Shown here: positions 58,313-64,000 of the stretch, one piece after another
Numbering within the stretch: the first letter of the stretch is position 1
Layout of the letters: the number at the start of each line of letters is the position of its first letter
Origin: Bettongia penicillata ogilbyi
Lineage: Eukaryota > Chordata > Mammalia > Diprotodontia > Potoroidae
Length of the DNA stretch: 64,000 bases
NCBI GenBank assembly: GCA_023548195.1
Contig: JAJHZJ010000270.1
Span: 992,001 to 1,056,000 of the forward strand
Direction of reading: 5' to 3'
Translations under genes and position numbers: made by a program
The notes under the pieces: model-generated
Databases searched by the model: none
Told to the model about the DNA's origin: nothing
The model's input: the letters and a program-made list of their open reading frames with translations, nothing else

Positions 58313-61252
58313 TTCTATATACATTAAGTACCTACTATGTGCCAAACATCATGCTTACTTAGCTGTGTTACCCTCCGTCTCTTCATCTGTAAAATCCAAT
58401 AAACATTTATTAAGCTCCTACTACATGCCCCACACTGTGATATGCTCTGGAGGTCCCATTAATAGAAAGAAAGATCTCACAGTCCAGTGGGGATGACAAG
58501 AGCACCTACCTCCCAGGGTTGCAGGTAGCATATTTCAAGCCTTGAAGTGCTATATAAATCCTAGTAATTGTTACTAATATTCATAAAAGCTAATATTTAT
58601 AGAGCACCTACTATGTGCCAGACTGTGTGCACAGTACTTTACAGTGTATTGCCTCATCATCATCATCATCGCTACCCCACCCTCCCCCTGAGCTCACAGC
58701 CCTCCACCACCCCTAGCTCCCTTTCAGAGAAGCCCTCCCTCCCTCCTTTTCCATCACAGCAGATGCTTGAACTTTGCAGGTCTCCAAGGGCCCTATTAGC
58801 TCCAGCATCTCCAGCCCTTGTTCTTCCAGTCTCGCTGTGACCAGGGAGAGGCCTAATGGGCCAGCGGCCTGTTCCTGGTGCTCTGAGGTGTTTCCAAGAA
58901 CTGAAGCCACTGGAGAGGAGGGCCTTCCCACCCTGGAAGGCCACAGAGCAGGGGCAGCCCCCTCCAGGGCTGGCTGACATTTTCCCAGCCTCAGCTCTGG
59001 CTCCTCTCTCTGGTTTCTCCTTTCAGATCGCTGATCATTTCTCTTTTGTAAGGTTTCTGTGTAGGCTAGGGGTAAGAGCAGCAGCTGATGATGAGGGGGA
59101 AAGCCGTTTTAGAAATAACAAAAGCAGTAAAAGTGACTGAAAGCGATTCCTGGGCCTGAAAACCAGCCAAGGTGGTTTTGTGGTTGAAAGTGCTCTCCTG
59201 AGTGGCACCTGAGAAGATGAGTCCTCTCTCCTCCCCTACCCGATGGGTCCCTTGGGAGGGGTGACTCAAGGAGTGACAGAAACTGGCCTTGGAGGCTTTC
59301 TGGTGAAACTGGCAGCTAAGTGCCAGAGAACCTGCCCCCCCACCTCCAGCATCCCCAACATGGGGTCATCTAGCCTCTGTTTGAAGACCTCTGGGGACAG
59401 GAAACTCCCTATATTCCAAGAAGTCATTTCTATTTAAGGGGAGTCCTGATGGTAGCAAAAGTTTCCCTCTAGAAAGGCTGAATTGGTCTTTTTACAGCCT
59501 AGACCAGAGCTTTTAATCATGGACCCTGGGGCCAGAACAAGGCCTATCCCTCATTCAAACTATGGAGCTTTATCTACTTGGACGTCCATCAACAAATGTT
59601 TTTGGAATGTTTACATGTGCCAGGCTCTGTGCTGGGCACTGATAATAGAGAAAAGTGAAACAGCCCTGCCCTCAGGAGCTTACCTTCTCTCAGAGGAAAC
59701 CACATGTTAAGTACCTTAGCATATCCAAAATAGATAGAAGAGGATGGGATGGGATGGGATGGGGAGAGGATGTGGAAAGGGACCCTTGAATTGAGCCTGC
59801 TAGTTTCCTGCTGGCTGGCTGGTTTCCCTCAGGCTGCCCAGCACAAAGTCCTGGACTTGGATTTACATCTAGACTCTGGTACTTACTGTCTGTGTGACCC
59901 CAGGCAGTTCATTAACCACTCTGAGCCTCAGTTTCTTCATCTATAAAATGGGGATGACAATACTTGCCCTTTCTACCTCACAAGGACAGGAGGAAAGTTC
60001 TTGAATCATTGTATGAATATGAGAATTAAAATGACCCCAAGGTTCTGGTGAGGCCCCAGTAAGATAAAGGATATAAAGTGACTTCTGAACTTAAAAGGAC
60101 CATCACATATTATCATTACCATCATTATAGGTTTTATTATAGGTTTAACAATAAATGGGAACTTAGAGATCTTGTTCACCAACCTCAGAATTACAGCGAA
60201 GGAAACTGAAGCACAGAGACTTGTCCAGAGTCATATCTTTAGTAATGTCACCGTCTTGGGGGTAGTACTTATGTTTCTGGGACTTCTCACACTATCCCAT
60301 AATTTCCCTTTTATCTTTCTCCTTCTTGCTCTCCCCCTTTCCCCCTTTTGCTCTCCTTCCCTCATTGGCCTTGCCACATACTCTGTCTCTACCCTTCTCT
60401 AGTAGCTGCATGACCTTGAAAGGCCATTTTCCCCATCATGGACTTAGTTTCCTTATCTGTAAAACTCAGGGGTTGAACCAGCTGGCCTTTAGGTCCCTTC
60501 AGTTTCATTATTGTCTTTGTATGCACCTTGTAGATACACATGTACGTACACGTAGTCATGTTCCTCATGGCTCCCCATTAGACCATAAGCTCCTCACAGG
60601 CTTTTGTCTGTATTACCAGATCTTAGCATGTTGCCTTGTATACACTCAGTGATTACTAAGTGCCTGTTAACTGATTGGAGAGGCAGCATTATGTGGTAAG
60701 TGGGATGCTCAGCTTGGAGTAGAGAGACCTTGGATCAGATTTCCCTTTAGCTTTGACTGTGATGGTGGAGGCACAAGCCCCTCACAGCTTCTTCCTCCTC
60801 CTCTGTCCATGGGGACAATGCCACCGGTCTCCAGTAGCTTGTTTTAGGGCTCAGCTGATGTAATGTGTATAAAGTGAGGGTGTGAAAGGTGTAAAAGAGA
60901 GTGTAAAAGCTTCACCAGCTTTTAAAGCATCCTACAAATGCCTAATGGTAATAGTAGCAGCGATGCCGGTGGTTGTTGGGGGATGGCATTGAGGTGCTGG
61001 TATCCCCATCACCTCCTACAGCACTTTGCACAGAGTAGGTGCTTTAAAATGCCTATTTTAATTAAAGTCCAAGGAAGCTGACTGGGAGGACTTAGTTTCT
61101 GTTTCCTGGTCCTCCAGAGTCTTGCTTTCTGATGAGAATGAATTCCTTTCCCTCCCTCAGCCACATTTTCCACAGCTGTACACATGTGGCTGCCTTTGGC
61201 CAGCTGGCTGAGCTCTGCTTAACTTTGGTCTGCTTTGGGTATTGTTTTCCAG

Positions 61253-61382
61253 AGTGTCCATGAGCCCACAGGCCCCAGTGAGGGTTACCTGCAGCTGGAG
61301 GAGTTGGTGAAACGGGTTGTGTCTCCCTTCCTGGGTACCGGCAGTGGGGACCGAGTCTTCTCGAGCGCTGCTTGTGCGTTGG
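61253..61382 (+). CDS. PRR5L: PRR5L coding exon 7, residues 198-240 plus 1 nt
   Basis: After the acceptor TATTGTTTTCCAG (ending 61252) the exon reads SVHEPTGPSEGYLQLEELVK and continues RVVSPFLG, the end of the HbrB-like domain. It then enters a Ser/Gly/Ala-rich linker (SGDRVFSSAACAL). I place the donor at 61383 (GTAAGG), leaving one G in phase 1, because the family has Ala next, which G plus CN would supply. A cut one base earlier (GGTAAG) would be phase 0 and is less likely. The following exon, which should encode the Ser/Pro-rich C-terminal tail, is not in the window. Confidence 0.95.
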
Positions 61383-63125
61383 GTAAGGGGTGCAGTTCCC
61401 TGGCCACTGGGGCTATCCTCCTTGGTGTGTGTGGGGGGTGACAGTGTTGTAGGTGCTGGGTGGGAGTGGCCCAGAGATTCTGATGGTTGAAGTTTCTGGG
61501 TGCTGGGTTGGAAAGGGGCGGTGGGGATGGGCACAGTGCTGCTGCTGGGAGCGGATCCATCTCAAGTCTGGCTCAGAGCAGACACTCATTCTTCCTGAGC
61601 TGTGTCACAGGGCTTGAGGCTTCAGGGATTCTTCCCCAGGGACTGATGGCAGAGCTATGGCACTGTGTGTGTTTTATTGGTAGCTTGACCATTGGCTTTG
61701 GTCTTGTCCTTGGCCTGGGTGTCAACCTAAAGGTTCCCCGTATCAAGTACTGGGATTCTCTCTCTGCCTTGGCTGTTCTACCCCATAATATTTACCCAAC
61801 ATTGCTGACCTCCTCCTTCATGGTGCTTGTGAAAGTTTCTGTGTTTGGGCTTAGTTTTCTTCTGCTTATCCCCAGAGGACAAAACTAGGAGAAAGAGGAG
61901 CAAAATTCTTGGGAGGCAGATTTCAACCCTATGTAAGTAAACAAGTAGTCCTGTCCCAGAATGAGATGGGCAGCCCTGATCTCAGGTATTGGGCTTTCCA
62001 CCCATAGAAGAGGCTGGATGACAAGGACATTGTTAAAGGAATTCCTGCTCAGGTCCCATCTGGGCCAGATGAGCTCTGAGGGGACTCTGTGGTGGCTTAC
62101 AGTCCCCACTTTAAAGCCTGAATTTGAAATCTGAAGACCTGGGGTGGCTTCCCAAGTGTGTGGATTTTGTCAGATCTGCAACTTCTGGAGGCTTCTGTTT
62201 TCTTCTCTCCAGCTCTGAATCTGTTATCCAGTGGTATTCAGTGAGAGTAGTCTTGAATATGGGCATAGGTAGGAGCTCATTGGACCAGTCACGATGATTA
62301 GGAAATGGTGGAGCCTGTTTCTAGCCTTATCTATAAGTAAAGGACTCAGAGAAGAGGATGTTAGCAATCACTGGAACTGGAGACAAAGGTCAAAGGACAC
62401 AGGACTATACATCTAAAGCTCCAAGTGTCCTTATGGGCCACTGAGTCCAACCTCATTGTTTTTAAAAGGAGAAAACCAGAGGCCCAGAGAAATGAAACCA
62501 CTTGCCCAAGGCTGTGCACAGATGATCTTAAAAGTAACAAAGGTGGAATTCTGAACCCAGTTTCTCTGATTCCAGATTCTGTGTTATTTCTGCTGTACTC
62601 AAATGTTGTAAAGGACTGGGCATGGGAAAGGTAGTAGGGTGGAGAAGGGGAATGCAGCCTTTGCCCCAGACTCAGGAGGAAGTTGTTGTCCTTTGGGCCT
62701 CTTTTATCAGATATGGGCTGGACCCGTCCTTGGCAGTTTTCACAGTCTGGTTCATGTTCCTCTGGAGACACCTCCTTACTTGACCACCATAACCACAGAT
62801 GACAAGATGCCAGGCCCTGGCTTGCTCCAGGTTTCGTGGTGCAGTCAGTCTGTGTCCAGACAGGCACTTCAAGAGAGTAAGTGCTCTGTCTTCTTCAAAT
62901 CCTGCCTGGACACTTTGCTGGCCCGGCCTCAACAGGATCAACTACCATGTTGGCTGGGCCTTGGGCTTGTTACTACAGGTCTGTCCAAGTTGCGAGGGGT
63001 GGGTTTCCAGGGAAGCTTCTGTGGTAGGTAGTGGTCAAAGCAGTTGTAGAGTTTTAATAGCCTGAGGACATGGGAGGGATTTCTTCATCATTTGTGTGTT
63101 GCTAAAGACAAGCGTCCATTTAGAA

Positions 63126-63315
63126 CAGGGGTTCTTAACATTCTTTGTGGCATAGACTCCTTAGGCAGTCTGGTGAAACCTATGGGCACATTCTCACAAT
63201 AATGATTGTAAATGAATGAAATGAAATATGTAGAATTACAAAGTAAATTAATCATTTTGAAGTAGTTATCAAACTTTTTTTTAAAAATTCATATACCTGA
63301 GGTTAAGAACTTCTA
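63126..63315 (+). mobile_element. short hAT-like non-autonomous DNA transposon
   Basis: The left end CAGGGGTTCTTAAC is inverted at the right end as GTTAAGAACTTCTA (63302-63315). The interior shares 'gtctggtgaaacctat' and 'gaattacaaag' with the copy at 31335. Flanks ATTTAGAA and GCTTAAAA could be an eroded 8-bp target duplication (5 of 8 match), which would fit the hAT class. Confidence 0.55.
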
Positions 63316-63510
63316 GCTTAAAAGGTAATGAAAAAATTCCTCTGGGAGGATGGAGGAGGAGGGGTGCAGGGGAAAGGTAGGCAATGTAAAAAAGAAAACA
63401 TGACACTAAAAATGTGTTTTTTAAAAAAAGAAGTCAACATAGTAGGGAGGGATAGGCCTTTACCAACACATTAGCTAAAAACGTAGTAATTAACATTTTA
63501 TTAATAAAAG

Positions 63511-63721
63511 TAATTAGCATTTACATACTGCTTTACAAAGCATTTGATAAATATTATCTCTCCTCAGATCCTTACAAGCACCCTTTAAGGTAGATGCTAT
63601 TATGATCCCCATTTTACAGTTGAGGAAACTGAGGCAGATGAAGGTTAAGTGAGTCACCTAAGGTCACCGCTGATCTGGTCTTCCTGATTCAAAGGCCAGA
63701 GTTCTGTGAACTGCCCCACAC
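63511..63721 (+). repeat. near-complete MIR-type SINE
   Basis: 'gcatttacatactgctttac', 'ttgataaatattatctc', 'cattttacagttgaggaaac' and 'gatgaaggttaagtgag' are in order; the end is eroded. Confidence 0.8.
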
Positions 63722-64000
63722 AATGTAGAGGTTCCACTGGAACCTGTTCTCATACATTGCTTGTGGATATGACTCCTGTGTATAAACCAGAGTCAACTCT
63801 CAGGAGCCTAGGTTTGAGCACCTAGTTCTGCTGCATAACCTCGCTGGGCCTGTTTCTGGATCCACATCTGTTTCCATTTCAACAAACTGTGGAGGTTGGA
63901 ACAAACAGCCTTGCATAGATAGATCTGACCTTAGGCAAATCAGTAAAAAAACTTCAGTGGGCCTCAGTTTCCTCATCTGTAAAATGTGGGAATTAGAATG

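Larger units (their letters stand above)
56394..61252 (+). other. PRR5L: PRR5L intron 6
   Basis: A 4.9-kb intron, donor GTGGGG and acceptor TATTGTTTTCCAG. It contains MIR-like segments near 56810-57000, 58580-58680 and 60155-60230, SINEs near 57430-57510, 59820-59990, 60400-60510 and 60680-60960, a (GGGAT)3 run near 59744-59761, and L2 tails. The 58680-59480 stretch shows no recognised repeat; it is a candidate for conserved sequence but carries no exon I can defend. Confidence 0.8.
7997..64000 (+). other. PRR5L: PRR5L gene span (3' end outside window)
   Basis: Seven exons in order on the + strand encode the N-terminal and central two thirds of PRR5L (Protor-2). Known biology: PRR5L binds RICTOR in mTOR complex 2 without being needed for its assembly. 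It has been linked to the mRNA-decay factor tristetraprolin and to PKC-delta control of cell migration. The joined coding sequence is 721 nt with no stop, and every boundary except one is GT-AG. The paralogue PRR5 is excluded because its residues differ at most positions, for example in the start region and after the conserved LGSF motif. The terminal exon is not found between 61383 and 64000, so the gene runs off the window. In other mammals PRR5L lies near TRAF6 and RAG1/RAG2, neither of which is seen here. Confidence 0.95.
61383..64000 (+). other. PRR5L: PRR5L intron 7, 5' part
   Basis: Starts GTAAGG. No sequence matching the PRR5L C-terminal tail was found up to the window end. The intron holds a MIR-like piece at 62380-62600, the hAT-like element at 63126-63315, a MIR copy at 63511-63721 and a truncated SINE running off the end from about 63905. 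The ORFs at 62361-62867 (-) and 62639-63031 (+) show no family resemblance. Confidence 0.75.

Noticed and set aside
62361..62867. A 168-codon minus-strand ORF in intron 7
   Set aside because: It overlaps a MIR-type repeat and has no recognisable motif or splice context.
1..64000. A novel multi-gene system, CRISPR array, operon or tRNA/rRNA gene
   Set aside because: No clustered direct repeats with spacers, no compact gene array and no RNA gene fold were seen. tRNA-like B-box words belong to SINEs.

Overview
This is a vertebrate nuclear window, almost certainly from a marsupial. The repeat content says so: dozens of tRNA-derived MIR/THER/MAR1-type SINEs, old L2 and L3/CR1 LINE tails, a minus-strand L1 whose 3' end has the form I know from marsupials, and an RTE-clade LINE fragment. 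I cannot tell an Australian from an American species. Family names are from memory, not from a database search.

The only gene I can support is PRR5L (proline rich 5 like, Protor-2), a RICTOR-binding accessory subunit of mTOR complex 2. It is on the + strand and incomplete at its 3' end. Seven consecutive exons are resolved to the base: 7997-8307 (5'UTR plus residues 1-56), 10056-10136, 25004-25052, 40171-40228, 47514-47605, 56253-56393 and 61253-61382. Joined, the coding parts give 721 nt (240 codons plus one base), open throughout, with phases agreeing at every junction. The last coding exon, expected to hold roughly the C-terminal third, lies beyond base 64000. Any upstream promoter or leader exon was not identified.

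Layout: 1-7996 is upstream or 5' intronic sequence full of fossils. Introns 1-6 are 1,748, 14,867, 15,118, 7,285, 8,647 and 4,859 bases long, and intron 7 is open-ended. They hold SINEs, LINE tails and microsatellites (CA, GATA, TG and a long GTA tract just after the fifth coding exon).

Most notable are a GC-AG intron after the 40171-40228 exon, with a frame-breaking GT decoy four bases downstream; an upstream ORF in strong Kozak context ahead of a weak main ATG; and a non-repeat island in intron 4 carrying a canonical NF-kappaB decamer. I found no second gene, RNA gene, CRISPR array or new multi-gene system.
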